From the NCBI GenBank assembly GCA_934167095.1, contig CAKPKE010000004.1, positions 1 through 64,000 of the forward strand: DNA of 64,000 bases, written 5' to 3'. A program made the position numbers and the translations under genes. The DNA is from an uncultured Clostridia bacterium (GTDB lineage: Bacteria > Bacillota > Clostridia > TANB77 > CAG-508). Of the stretch, positions 7,365-16,234 are shown one piece after another; the first letter of the stretch is position 1; each line of letters begins with the position of its first letter. The notes beneath the pieces were generated by a model. The model was given only the letters and a program-made list of their open reading frames with translations. It was not told the DNA's origin and ran no database searches.

Positions 7365-9692
7365 ATGAATAAAGAAGAACTAATTAATGGATTAAATGAC
7401 AAACAAAAAGAGGCAGTACTTCAAACTGAAGGACCATGCCTAGTAATAGCAGGAGCAGGAAGTGGTAAAACTAAAGTTTTAACTCACAAAATTGCGTATT
7501 GTATAGCAAATGGAGTTAAGCCATGGAATATACTTGCAATAACATTTACTAATAAAGCTGCCAATGAAATGAAAGAAAGAATTGAAAATCTTATAGGCGA
7601 AGCAGCGGGCGATTTGTGGATGGGAACATTCCACTCTATTTGTGTTAGAATTTTAAGAAAATTTATTGATAGAATAGGCTTTGGAACAGACTTTGTTATA
7701 TTTGATAGTTCAGACCAAAAAACATTAGTAAAAGAATGTTTAAAAGCTTTAAAAATAGATGATAAATCATTTACTGATAGAGGAGTCTTGTCAGAAATAA
7801 GTAATGCAAAAAATGAATTGCTAGAGCCAAAAGCGTATGCAGTAAAATATTCAGGCGATTATAGAAAAGGTAAAATTGCAGAAATTTATAGCTTATATCA
7901 AAGAAGACTAAGAGAAAATAATGCATTAGACTTTGATGATATAATAAATTATACAATAAAAATACTTTCAGATAATCCAGATATATTAGAATATTACACA
8001 GAAAAATTCCAATATGTTTTAGTAGATGAGTATCAGGACACAAACAAAGCTCAGTTTACATTAGTATCAATACTTGCTTCAAGATATGGAAATATAACAG
8101 CAGTTGGCGATAATGACCAATCAATATATGGTTTCAGAGGTGCTGATATTAGTAATATTTTAAACTTTGAAAAGGATTTCCCTGGAACAACAATTATAAA
8201 ATTAGAGCAAAATTACAGATGTACAGGCAATATTTTAAAAACAGCAAATGCAGTAATTAAGCACAATGAAAACAAATATGAGAAAAAATTATGGACTCAA
8301 AACGATGAAGGCGAGCTTCCTTGTATATATTCAGGTGAAGACGAATATGATGAAGCACGCTATGTTGTAGAGCAAATAAATCATTTAAAAAGAGAAGAAT
8401 TTTATAAATATCAAGACTTTACAATTCTTTATAGAATGAATGCGCAGTCAAGAGCAATAGAAGATATTTTAATGAGAGAGCAAGTTCCATACAAAGTTGT
8501 AGGAGGATTAAAGTTCTATGAAAGAAAAGAAATAAAAGATACTATTGCATATTTAAGATTAATTCATAATACTGCAGATAATCTTTCATTAAGAAGAATT
8601 ATAAATGAACCCAAACGTGGAATTGGAAAAACAAGTCTTGATAAAATACAAGATATTTCAGATAGAGAAGGAATATCTATGTATGAAATAATAAAAAATG
8701 CACAAAACTACGATTTAACAAGAGTTGCAACAAATGCAAAAGAATTTGTTGAACAAATTGAAAGTTTAAGAGCAAAGAAAAATGAGCTAAAAATTTCTGA
8801 TTTAATAAAAGAAGCATTAAATGTAACAGGCTATACAAAGGCATTAGAGCTTGAAAACACAATAGAAGCTCAAACTAGAATTGAAAACATCGAAGAGTTT
8901 TTAACAGTTGCAATAGAGTTTGAAGAGCAATCAGCAGATAATAGTTTAGCTGAATTCTTAGAAAGTATAACATTGTCTAGTGATATTGATGGAATGGAAG
9001 ATCAAGAAGATTCAGTAACACTTATGACACTTCACTCAGCAAAAGGTCTAGAGTTCCCAGTTGTATTTTTAGTAGGAATGGAAGAGGGCTTATTTCCAGG
9101 ATATAGGTCAATAGGTGAGCCTCAAGAACTAGAAGAGGAAAGAAGATTATTCTATGTTGGAATCACAAGAGCTAAAAAATATTTATATTTAACATGCGCA
9201 AAACATAGAACAATATTTGGTTCTACAAGCTATAACCAAGTTTCTAGATTTATAAAAGAAATACCAGATGAACTTCTAGAAGGATATGCAGAAGTTGTAA
9301 ATAATTCAAGTAAACAAGAGGACAATTTCCAAGACTTTGGATATAGATGGAGCTATGGAAAAGGTCAATCTGTTAAAACTTATAAAATGGATGACGATGA
9401 TAAAGCTGTTGCAAATAAAGTTGTAGCTGCAGCAACATCAAATAGTTCAGATAATGGCTTTAAATTTAGAACAGCAGAAAGCTTCTTAAGCTCACTAAAA
9501 ACACAAACTACAAGCAATGTTGATTTATCAAAATATCAAGTTGGACAAAGAGTATATCACAAGAAGTTTGGAGAAGGAACTATTGTAAAACTTGAAGAAG
9601 AAGGAAACGACATAAAGGTAGATTTAGACTTTGACAAAGTAGGTCATAAGAGGTTAATGGCAAAGTTTGCAGGATTAGAAATATTAAATTAA
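7365..9692 (+). CDS. pcrA: ATP-dependent DNA helicase PcrA
   Basis: The 775-residue UvrD/Rep-type SF1A helicase has Walker A GAGSGKT at residues 30-36, Walker B VDEYQDTN, LEQNYRCTG (motif IV region), TLHSAKGLEFP and GITRAKKYLYLTCA. The C-terminal GQRVYHKKFGEGTIVKLEEE segment is the Tudor-like domain that binds RNA polymerase in PcrA proteins. It moves 3' to 5' on DNA, working in repair, replication restart and transcription-coupled repair. ATG 7365 is chosen from the AGGTGAT site at about 7355 and the promoter just upstream. Length and motif order are complete. Confidence 0.97.
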   Translation: MNKEELINGLNDKQKEAVLQTEGPCLVIAGAGSGKTKVLTHKIAYCIANGVKPWNILAITFTNKAANEMKERIENLIGEAAGDLWMGTFHSICVRILRKFIDRIGFGTDFVIFDSSDQKTLVKECLKALKIDDKSFTDRGVLSEISNAKNELLEPKAYAVKYSGDYRKGKIAEIYSLYQRRLRENNALDFDDIINYTIKILSDNPDILEYYTEKFQYVLVDEYQDTNKAQFTLVSILASRYGNITAVGDNDQSIYGFRGADISNILNFEKDFPGTTIIKLEQNYRCTGNILKTANAVIKHNENKYEKKLWTQNDEGELPCIYSGEDEYDEARYVVEQINHLKREEFYKYQDFTILYRMNAQSRAIEDILMREQVPYKVVGGLKFYERKEIKDTIAYLRLIHNTADNLSLRRIINEPKRGIGKTSLDKIQDISDREGISMYEIIKNAQNYDLTRVATNAKEFVEQIESLRAKKNELKISDLIKEALNVTGYTKALELENTIEAQTRIENIEEFLTVAIEFEEQSADNSLAEFLESITLSSDIDGMEDQEDSVTLMTLHSAKGLEFPVVFLVGMEEGLFPGYRSIGEPQELEEERRLFYVGITRAKKYLYLTCAKHRTIFGSTSYNQVSRFIKEIPDELLEGYAEVVNNSSKQEDNFQDFGYRWSYGKGQSVKTYKMDDDDKAVANKVVAAATSNSSDNGFKFRTAESFLSSLKTQTTSNVDLSKYQVGQRVYHKKFGEGTIVKLEEEGNDIKVDLDFDKVGHKRLMAKFAGLEILN

Positions 9693-9697
9693 AAAAC

Positions 9698-9729
9698 AAA
9701 GCATTTACTGTAATAGTAAGTGCTTTTTA
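9698..9729 (+). terminator. Terminator of pcrA
   Basis: AAAGCATTTACT and AGTAAGTGCTTT form a 12-bp stem with one G-T pair and a 5-nt loop, followed by T residues. Confidence 0.85.
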
Positions 9730-9869
9730 TAATATAGTAGAAAAATTATGCTGACTTTTCTATTATATTAAATATTGTACAGAAATTTTATTTTTTTAAT
9801 AAATTATTTTTGCATAAAAAATAAAAATAAAGTAATAATAAGTAAAGAAAAATTTTCTAGGAGGAAAAA

Positions 9870-10058
9870 ATGCCAAATTTAAGTCAAGTTGAATTACAAA
9901 ATTTAAAAAACTTAATTGAATTGCAAGATACCAGTTATCAAAAAATAAATGTGTATTCTGATCAAGCAGTTGATCCACAAATAAAACAAATATTTACAAA
10001 GTATGCACAAGATAGACTAAATACAAAACAAAAACTAATGACATTTTTAAATGATTAA
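9870..10058 (+). CDS. Small CotF/ferritin-like spore-coat-associated protein
   Basis: The 62-residue, mostly helical protein begins MPNLSQVELQNLKNLIELQ and contains VDPQIKQIFTKYAQDRLNTK. This resembles the first helical half of CotF-family coat proteins of Clostridia. AGGAGG precedes ATG 9870. The next gene, 9 bp on, matches the second half of CotF (MVND...YGTAI), so the two together cover one CotF-like unit as separate genes. A coat location is inferred from the family. Confidence 0.65.
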   Translation: MPNLSQVELQNLKNLIELQDTSYQKINVYSDQAVDPQIKQIFTKYAQDRLNTKQKLMTFLND

Positions 10059-10067
10059 GGGGGAGCT

Positions 10068-10310
10068 ATGGACGAAAAAACAATGGTAAATGATGTTTTA
10101 GATTCTTGCAAGACAAGTTTAAATTTATATGGAACTGCTATTATTAATACAATAGATATGACTTTAAGACAAACGATACAACAAATAAGAAATAATGAAG
10201 AGAGCTTTCAATATGAGATGTTAAAAATTGCACAATTAAAAGAGTACAAAACTCTAGAGTTCCAAGCATCAGAAAGCGAAATAGAGCAAGTAAAAAACGA
10301 GCTTCAGTAA
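10068..10310 (+). CDS. CotF-family spore coat protein
   Basis: The 80-residue protein carries the CotF signature DEKTMVNDVLDSCKTSLNLY followed by GTAI and a Leu-Arg-Gln helix (LRQTIQQIRNNEE). CotF-like proteins fold as ferritin-like helical bundles and are found in the spore coat. It is translated from GGGGGAG just upstream and follows the partner gene at 9870 closely, so they form a two-gene unit. Unlike many CotF proteins it has no Tyr/Pro-rich C-terminal tail. Confidence 0.78.
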   Translation: MDEKTMVNDVLDSCKTSLNLYGTAIINTIDMTLRQTIQQIRNNEESFQYEMLKIAQLKEYKTLEFQASESEIEQVKNELQ

Positions 10311-10328
10311 GAAATTTTGCTTTATATC

Positions 10329-10357
10329 TTGATAAATTTCCAATATTAGTATAGAAT
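10329..10357 (+). promoter_or_regulatory. Candidate promoter of the M23 gene
   Basis: TTGATA (10329-10334), a 17-bp spacer and TAGAAT (10352-10357). Confidence 0.45.
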
Positions 10358-10415
10358 AACAATGATAAACAAAAAAGATGGGAGTTGTTGAGGTATAAAT
10401 ATTTTTAAAAGAGGA

Positions 10416-11390
10416 ATGAACCATGCTAGATTTATAGTAAAGCTAACAACATTAATAGTAATTGCTGCAGCTATAATATGTGGAGTGATAATCTACTTTT
10501 TTAAACCAACTTATAGTGTAAGCCTAAATGGAGAATTCATAGGATACACTCAAAATAAAAGTGAACTACAATCAAGAATAAATGAAGCACTTCAAAAAGG
10601 AAATGGTGGAACACTTGCATTTGTACAAATAGAAAATATGCCACAATATAGTTTGTGCATGCTAAAAAGAAATGTGCAAACTAATGATGATGAGATATAT
10701 GAAAAAATTGTAGGACAAGGAGTATCATATTATAGATACTTTGCTGTACTAGAAGGCGAAGAAGAAAAATGCTATATTTCAAATTTTGACGAAGCAGAAA
10801 GTGTAATAGAAACTCTTAAAGAAAAAGAAAGCACAAATGCTGATAAAATTAGTATAGTAGAAACTTATAGTACACAGGAGCCTGAATACACAAGTGCTGA
10901 TACATGTGTAGAAGAACTATATAAAGCAAAGCCAGTTGTAAAAAAAGTTACAAGAGGTGGAAGTGGTATAGGTGTATCAGGAATGAATACATCAGGTAAT
11001 GTGGTATCAATTGGAATAAGCTTAATAAGACCTGTAAATAGTAGTATATTAACATCAAGATATGGCCCAAGAAGTAGAGATAACCACAAGGGAATTGATA
11101 TAGCAGCAGATTATGGCACAAATATTTATGCTGCAGCATCTGGAACAGCTTATGTAGCAGCTTATGGCTACAACGGTGGATACGGAAATTACATAATATT
11201 AGACCATGGAAATGGAGTTCAAACATTATATGGACATTGTAGTTCATTATGTATAGAACAAGGTCAGTATGTAGAACAAGGCCAATTAATTGCAAAAGTA
11301 GGGTCTACAGGAATATCAACAGGAAATCATTTACACCTAGAAGTTAGAGTAAATGGAGTAGCTCAAGACCCACAAAACTACGTATATTAA
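10416..11390 (+). CDS. Membrane-anchored M23 (LytM-type) peptidase
   Basis: The protein is about 324 residues with an N-terminal membrane segment (about 8-28) and a 180-residue extracytoplasmic stretch. A complete M23 domain occupies about 205-324. Zinc ligands are His224 and Asp228 (HKGIDIA) and His307 in NHLHLEVR, with His305 the likely catalytic base. Such enzymes cut peptidoglycan cross-bridges during growth, division or sporulation. The start is uncertain: ATG 10416 sits only about one base from AGAGG, whereas GAGGT at 10389-10393 would suit a non-ATG codon near 10401 (ATT). The ATG is kept by default. Confidence 0.88.
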   Translation: MNHARFIVKLTTLIVIAAAIICGVIIYFFKPTYSVSLNGEFIGYTQNKSELQSRINEALQKGNGGTLAFVQIENMPQYSLCMLKRNVQTNDDEIYEKIVGQGVSYYRYFAVLEGEEEKCYISNFDEAESVIETLKEKESTNADKISIVETYSTQEPEYTSADTCVEELYKAKPVVKKVTRGGSGIGVSGMNTSGNVVSIGISLIRPVNSSILTSRYGPRSRDNHKGIDIAADYGTNIYAAASGTAYVAAYGYNGGYGNYIILDHGNGVQTLYGHCSSLCIEQGQYVEQGQLIAKVGSTGISTGNHLHLEVRVNGVAQDPQNYVY

Positions 11391-11396
11391 AAATTT

Positions 11397-11436
11397 AACT
11401 ATAATTAGGATAGAATATCTTAATTATAGTTTTTTT
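11397..11436 (+). terminator. Terminator of the M23 gene
   Basis: AACTATAATTA and TTAATTATAGTT are near-perfect arms followed by seven T residues. Confidence 0.85.
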
Positions 11437-11497
11437 GTTGACTTTATTTTCTAGTAGTATTATGATAAAGGAAAACAGAAGAATAAGGAAAATTTAT

Positions 11498-12328
11498 ATG
11501 AAAAAAAGAAAAATTGTACTATTTATAATATTAGTAATTATTGGTATGCTAATATTAAATAAAAATGTATATGCTACTTCAGTTGGAATAATTACTATAA
11601 AAGGTAGCAAAAGAAATGTAAAAGCAGGGGATACTTTTACAATCACTATTCATGCTAGTTGCGATGATGGTATAAATGGATTAACTGCTAATTATGAATA
11701 CGATGAAGATAAACTAGAGTTGACAGATGCAAAAGTTGCAAATTCAAATTGGAGTTCACTTGGTGGAGAAAAGGAAATTGCATTAATTGCTACGAGTGCT
11801 ACCGATATAACATCTGATGATATGTATACTTTAACTTTTAAAGTTAAAAGTAATGTGAAAAGTGGAGATACAATAAACTTTAGTATAAAAAATACCACCT
11901 TAAGTGTATTTTCACATGATGGAAGTGATATAAATATTGGAGATAAAACTGTCACACTAAATGTTAGTGAATCAACAACAGTAGATCCCTCTCCAGATCC
12001 AGAGCCTGACCCAGAACCAGAACCTACTCCAACTCCAGACCCAGAGCCAAATCCTACACCAGAACCAGAACCGACACCAGAGCCAACTCCTAGCCCAGAA
12101 CCTGACAACAAAAGTGATGTAGATAATAGAAATGATAATAAAGTAGATAATAAAAAAGAAGAAATAACAAAACAACCTGGAGAAAATAAAGAAAAAGACA
12201 CAACAACTGCTACAACTAATTATCCATATACTGGAGAAAAAACAATAATTTTTATATCAATATTAATTGCAATAGCTGTTATATCAGCACTATTGTATAA
12301 AAAATATAAAAATATTCAGATAAAATAA
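11498..12328 (+). CDS. Surface protein with cohesin domain and sortase-like C-terminus
   Basis: The 276-residue protein has, in order: a signal peptide (to about residue 26), a cohesin-type domain at about 30-158 ([20 protein letters not shown], then [10 protein letters not shown] and [14 protein letters not shown]), a Pro/Glu/Asp/Thr linker at about 165-205, a charged Asn/Lys stretch, and YPYTGE near residue 241 followed by a hydrophobic helix and a basic tail. The last part looks like a variant sortase sorting signal, so the protein is probably wall-linked or membrane-held. Cohesins bind dockerins, and the next gene encodes one, 10 bp away. Start ATG 11498 precedes a typical Lys-rich signal peptide. 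Confidence 0.87.
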   Translation: MKKRKIVLFIILVIIGMLILNKNVYATSVGIITIKGSKRNVKAGDTFTITIHASCDDGINGLTANYEYDEDKLELTDAKVANSNWSSLGGEKEIALIATSATDITSDDMYTLTFKVKSNVKSGDTINFSIKNTTLSVFSHDGSDINIGDKTVTLNVSESTTVDPSPDPEPDPEPEPTPTPDPEPNPTPEPEPTPEPTPSPEPDNKSDVDNRNDNKVDNKKEEITKQPGENKEKDTTTATTNYPYTGEKTIIFISILIAIAVISALLYKKYKNIQIK

Positions 12329-12338
12329 AGGGGAAAAA

Positions 12339-13868
12339 ATGAATAAAAAAAGATTAACTTTTGTATTTTGTTTGCTGGGAATATTATTAATTACGGCAAT
12401 TATAGTCTTTATTATTGAATTTTCTAGACCAAAAACGAGAAATCAACAAATAGTTGGAGATACAGCAAATTTTAATGCAGAAGATGAAATAAAAATAATA
12501 GGGCTAACCATTGAAAAAGAACCTGATAAAACAACATATTATGTTGGTGATTATTCAAGAGATATTGATTTAAGCGGAATGAGATTGATATATGTATATC
12601 AAAAAGGAAATGAAATAATTCACGAATTGGTGGATAATATTTATGTAGCCAATAGCATAAGGTTTGACCATGAGGGAAGTTATACTATACCAATACAATG
12701 TCAATATGGAACAGTTACAATTGAAATAAAAACAGTGATGCCTCCTATATCAAGATTGCAAGTAAATAGAAATCCGACAAAAACAGAATATTATGTTGGA
12801 GATAGTCCAGACATAACAGGATTAGCACTTGGAGCAATATACGAAAATGAATATTATAGGGAGAATATTCAAAATTTTACATGTAGAAGTCCACAAGTAT
12901 TTACAGAGGTTGGAACACAAGATATTGTAGTGGAATATACTGAAAATGGAAAAACTGTAACGATAAATATCCCGGTTAATGTAAAAAAGCCTATCCCTGT
13001 ATCTGTTGCAATAAGTACATATCCAAATAGAATGCAATATTTTGAATATGACACATTAGATTTAACTGGACTAAAATTAAATGTAACATATAATAGTGGT
13101 AAAGTAGTAGAAAAATCTGAAGGATTTTCAAGTGAACAAACAATTTTAGAAAATGAGGGCATGCAACAAATAATTGTAAAATATAAAGAAGATGATGTTA
13201 TATTGCAAGTTGCTTTCAATGTACAAGTTCAAAAAAGAGTATTAACTTATATATTATTAAAAACATATCCTACTAAAGTTCAATATATAGTTGGAGAAGA
13301 CTTAGATATAACAGGACTTACTATAGAAGCAAAATATAACAATAATACAAGTAAAGTTATGAATTCAGGTTTTGAGTATACTCCAAAGAATTTAACAAAG
13401 GAAGGCAATCAAGTAATAACAATAAATTATACTGAAAATAATGTAAAAACTGTATTAAGCTTTAGTGTAACGGTGTATCCGGTTGTAATAAATTCAAATG
13501 TTTACGAAGTAGGGGAAAAAGAAATTAGAAAAATTCAGCCTAAAACCAAAAGTAGACAATTAAAAAACAATATAACAAGCAATACAAATATAAAAATAAC
13601 AAATAATGAAAATGAAGTTTCTGATGAAGCTTTTTTAGCAACAGGAATGACAGCAAATGGATACAAAATAATTGTTACAGGAGATACAAATGGAGATGGC
13701 AAAGCTGATATTCAAGATATACTAAATATAAATAAACACAGGCTAAATAAAATAAAACTTGAAAATGAATATCTAAAAGCTGGAGATGTGACAGGAGATG
13801 GAAAAGTTGATATTCAAGATATATTAAAAATAAATAAATATAGATTAAATAAAATCTCAGAAATATAA
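12339..13868 (+). CDS. Exported protein with Big_3-like repeats and a C-terminal type I dockerin
   Basis: The 509-residue protein has an N-terminal hydrophobic signal or anchor (about 5-28). About four bacterial Ig-like group 3 repeats of about 80-85 residues follow; each begins near a pattern such as PTKTEYYVGDSPDITGL or PTKVQYIVGEDLDITGL. A dockerin at about 447-509 has two calcium loops (GDTNGDGKADIQDIL and GDVTGDGKVDIQDIL), each followed by NKxRLNK. The dockerin should dock onto a cohesin, most simply the one just upstream. No enzyme domain is visible, so it is more likely a structural or adhesive arm than a cellulosomal catalyst. GGGG upstream of ATG 12339 gives the start. Confidence 0.9.
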   Translation: MNKKRLTFVFCLLGILLITAIIVFIIEFSRPKTRNQQIVGDTANFNAEDEIKIIGLTIEKEPDKTTYYVGDYSRDIDLSGMRLIYVYQKGNEIIHELVDNIYVANSIRFDHEGSYTIPIQCQYGTVTIEIKTVMPPISRLQVNRNPTKTEYYVGDSPDITGLALGAIYENEYYRENIQNFTCRSPQVFTEVGTQDIVVEYTENGKTVTINIPVNVKKPIPVSVAISTYPNRMQYFEYDTLDLTGLKLNVTYNSGKVVEKSEGFSSEQTILENEGMQQIIVKYKEDDVILQVAFNVQVQKRVLTYILLKTYPTKVQYIVGEDLDITGLTIEAKYNNNTSKVMNSGFEYTPKNLTKEGNQVITINYTENNVKTVLSFSVTVYPVVINSNVYEVGEKEIRKIQPKTKSRQLKNNITSNTNIKITNNENEVSDEAFLATGMTANGYKIIVTGDTNGDGKADIQDILNINKHRLNKIKLENEYLKAGDVTGDGKVDIQDILKINKYRLNKISEI

Positions 13869-13871
13869 AAA

Positions 13872-13903
13872 TAGAGTCGTATGAATTAATCATACGGCTT
13901 TAA
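13872..13903. terminator. Terminator between convergent dockerin and mecA genes
   Basis: AGTCGTATGA (13875-13884) pairs with TCATACGGCT (13890-13899) with one G-T pair. T residues follow on the plus strand and an AT-rich run on the minus strand. Confidence 0.75.
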
Positions 13904-13906
13904 AAT

Positions 13907-14536
13907 TTATTTTAAAAAATATTTTTCGCAAGTTTTAATTGCATTTGATTTTATAACTATTTTGCCAGATTCATGTATTTTCTGAATTAGTCCATGAACA
14001 GGAGTTACATATTTTGCAAACTCTGTAATTGAGGAATAAAGTTTTTTTGCTTCAGGATATTTTGCATTAACGTTACCAAATACAAGGTAATAAGCATTAT
14101 TAAAATTATATAAAGTTGTTATTTTTGCAAATCTGCTAAAGCCAGGTAAATTCATATTATGTAAGTGGTCAACAAATGAGCAAAAGTCCTCAAAATTTTC
14201 AAATTTGTAAATTAGTACAGAGCAATCTATATTAGATTGTGATATTTTTTTAGAAACCTTTAATTTCTTTTTAGTTGATTTTTCTTCATTTTCATGAATT
14301 CTTGTTATTGTAAAAATGAAAGTGCCTTTGTCTGTAACTATTGTTTCAACTTTTAACCTATAATTTTCTGTTGAAAAGCCATATTCTCTTTCAGCTTTAT
14401 CAAGAACACTTAAAAATAAAGACTGAGTTTCATCTGAATTAGACATAAAAGAGTGAAAATCAATATTGTTTTCTTCTAAGTCAGATTTGCTAAGAGTTAT
14501 TTTCATTTTATCTTCATTTACTTTTTCAAATTTCAT
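13907..14536 (-). CDS. mecA: Adaptor protein MecA
   Basis: The 209-residue protein has the MecA layout. The N-terminal substrate-binding domain starts MKFEKVNEDKMKITLSKSDL and includes the ENNIDFHSFM segment. A charged linker lies at about 85-100. The C-terminal ClpC-binding domain (about 110-209) contains VLIYKFENFEDFCSFVDHL and ends near EKYFLK. MecA hands target proteins to the ClpC ATPase and drives ClpC hexamer assembly. GGAGG precedes the start. It is a single-gene unit convergent with the dockerin gene. Its minus-strand promoter is probably the TATAAT at 14594-14599. Confidence 0.9.
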   Translation of the reverse strand: MKFEKVNEDKMKITLSKSDLEENNIDFHSFMSNSDETQSLFLSVLDKAEREYGFSTENYRLKVETIVTDKGTFIFTITRIHENEEKSTKKKLKVSKKISQSNIDCSVLIYKFENFEDFCSFVDHLHNMNLPGFSRFAKITTLYNFNNAYYLVFGNVNAKYPEAKKLYSSITEFAKYVTPVHGLIQKIHESGKIVIKSNAIKTCEKYFLK

Positions 14537-14880
14537 ATTGTAAAACCTCCAGAATAATTGGAATGGAATATAAAAGATTGATTCATTAAATATATTATAC
14601 TACTAAATGATTGCTAAATAAAGAAACAATAATTGGAAATCAAACTTTTATATATTATATTAATATTTAATTAAAAATGTAATAATAAATATATCACAAA
14701 AATGGCTAAAAATAAAGAAAAATTTGTCGAAAATCTAAAATAATATATAAAATTTTATTAATTAAATATAATTTCATTTTTCTATTGAAAAAAAAGCTAT
14801 TTCAATATATAATACATGCTATAGTGGGCACAAATATAATAAAAATTAAGATAAACATAAATTAGTACACGGAGGAAAAA
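14537..14880. other. Divergent promoter region between mecA and the mre cluster
   Basis: No gene is seen. It holds a minus-strand TATAAT (14594-14599) for mecA, a plus-strand promoter at 14785-14813 and otherwise very AT-rich sequence. Confidence 0.5.
14785..14813 (+). promoter_or_regulatory. Promoter of the DUF4321-mre cluster
   Basis: TTGAAA (14785-14790), a 17-bp spacer and TATAAT (14808-14813). Confidence 0.72.
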
Positions 14881-15135
14881 ATGAAGAGTAGAAGTTCTTG
14901 GATATGTATATTATTTATTCTAGCAGGATTAGTAATAGGAAGTTTAATAGGAAATTTAGCTTCAAATGTGGATTTTTTATGGTGGTTGTCATTTGGACAA
15001 GAGTTTGGTCTATCTGAGCCATTAGTATTAGATTTACAAGTAGTAAAATTAACATTTGCAGTAACATTTAAAATAAATATAGCTAGCATAATAGGAGTAA
15101 TAATATCAATGTTTATATACAGAAAAGCTTTATAA
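14881..15135 (+). CDS. DUF4321 small membrane protein
   Basis: The 84-residue protein has two membrane helices (about 8-28 and 58-80) joined by a loop containing WWLSFGQEFGLSEP. This matches DUF4321, a family regularly found just before mreB in Clostridia. The function is unknown; constant linkage suggests a role with the cell-shape machinery at the membrane. AGGAGG lies before ATG 14881 and a strong promoter about 65 bp upstream, making it the first gene of the shape cluster. Confidence 0.8.
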   Translation: MKSRSSWICILFILAGLVIGSLIGNLASNVDFLWWLSFGQEFGLSEPLVLDLQVVKLTFAVTFKINIASIIGVIISMFIYRKAL

Positions 15136-15188
15136 ACAGAATAGAACTGCTCACGACTTGAAAAGAAGGAAAGGATGAGTAGAAAAAA

Positions 15189-16217
15189 ATGAGCCTATTT
15201 TCATTAGTTTCAAAGGACTTAGGAATGGACCTAGGTACATCAAACATATTAATAACAATCAAAGGAAAAGGCATTGTTTTAAATGAACCTTCAGTTGTAG
15301 CAATAGATAGAAGAAAAAATGAAATTGTAGCAACAGGACATGAAGCAAAAGAAATGCTTGGAAGAACTCCAGAACAAATAAATGCTGTAAGGCCAATGAA
15401 AGATGGTGTTATAGCAGATTTAACAGCAACTAGTTTGTTAATTAAAAATATTATGAATAAGGTTTGTAAAAGATACAATTGTGGTAGACCAAGAGTGGTA
15501 GTAGGAGTACCATCTGGAATTACAGAAGTAGAAGAAAGGGCTGTTCAAGAAGCAGTTGCAAGTGCAGGAGCAAGAGAAGTTTTTTTAATTGAAGAACCTA
15601 TGGCAGCTGCAATTGGTGCAGGATTGGATGTTGCAGAACCAACAGGAAGTATGGTAATAGACATTGGTGGAGGAACAACAGAAGTTGCTGTTATTTCACT
15701 TGGAGGAATTGTTGTATCAGATTCAATAAAAATTGCCGGAGATGAAATTGATCAAGAAATAATTGCTTATGTTAAAAATAATTTAAATTTAGCAATTGGA
15801 AGCACTATTGCAGAACAAGTAAAAATAGAACTTGGATGTGCTACAAAGCCAATAACAGACAAAACTATGGAAATCAGTGGAAGAGATTTAACATCTGGAC
15901 TACCTGAAAATAGAACAATATCTTCAAAAGAAGTTTGCATGGCTATGGCACCATCAATAGAAAAAATAGTAGACTTAGTAAAATCAACACTTGAAAAAAC
16001 ACCACCAGAACTTGTTTCAGATATAATTGAAAGAGGAATAACCTTAACTGGTGGCGGAGCACTTATTAAAGATTTGGACATGCTTATAGCACAAAGAATT
16101 GAGGTACCAGTGTATGTTGCAGATAGACCATTAGAATGTGTTGTAAACGGTACAAGTAAAACAATTCAAGATTTAGAAAAGTTAAGAACAGTTTTAATCA
16201 ATGCAAAAAAGAGATAA
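15189..16217 (+). CDS. mreB: Rod-shape-determining actin homologue MreB
   Basis: The 342-residue protein is full length. It has the actin-fold phosphate loops GMDLGTSNILI and VIDIGGGTTEVAVISLGG, the adenosine motif TGGGALI, and the conserved RPMKDGVIAD and EEPMAAAIGAGL. MreB polymerises under the membrane and guides the elongation machinery of MreC, MreD, RodA and PBP2. It is followed at 17 bp by mreC. The sequence most resembles the MreB/Mbl group of Firmicutes. Confidence 0.97.
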   Translation: MSLFSLVSKDLGMDLGTSNILITIKGKGIVLNEPSVVAIDRRKNEIVATGHEAKEMLGRTPEQINAVRPMKDGVIADLTATSLLIKNIMNKVCKRYNCGRPRVVVGVPSGITEVEERAVQEAVASAGAREVFLIEEPMAAAIGAGLDVAEPTGSMVIDIGGGTTEVAVISLGGIVVSDSIKIAGDEIDQEIIAYVKNNLNLAIGSTIAEQVKIELGCATKPITDKTMEISGRDLTSGLPENRTISSKEVCMAMAPSIEKIVDLVKSTLEKTPPELVSDIIERGITLTGGGALIKDLDMLIAQRIEVPVYVADRPLECVVNGTSKTIQDLEKLRTVLINAKKR

Positions 16218-16234
16218 AAAATAGGAGAGCTTAA

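Noticed and set aside
11692..12201. Minus-strand 169-residue Ser/Gly-rich ORF
   Set aside because: It is antisense to the cohesin gene and its Pro/Glu-coding linker, which makes a Gly/Ser pattern on the other strand; no ribosome site or domain supports it.
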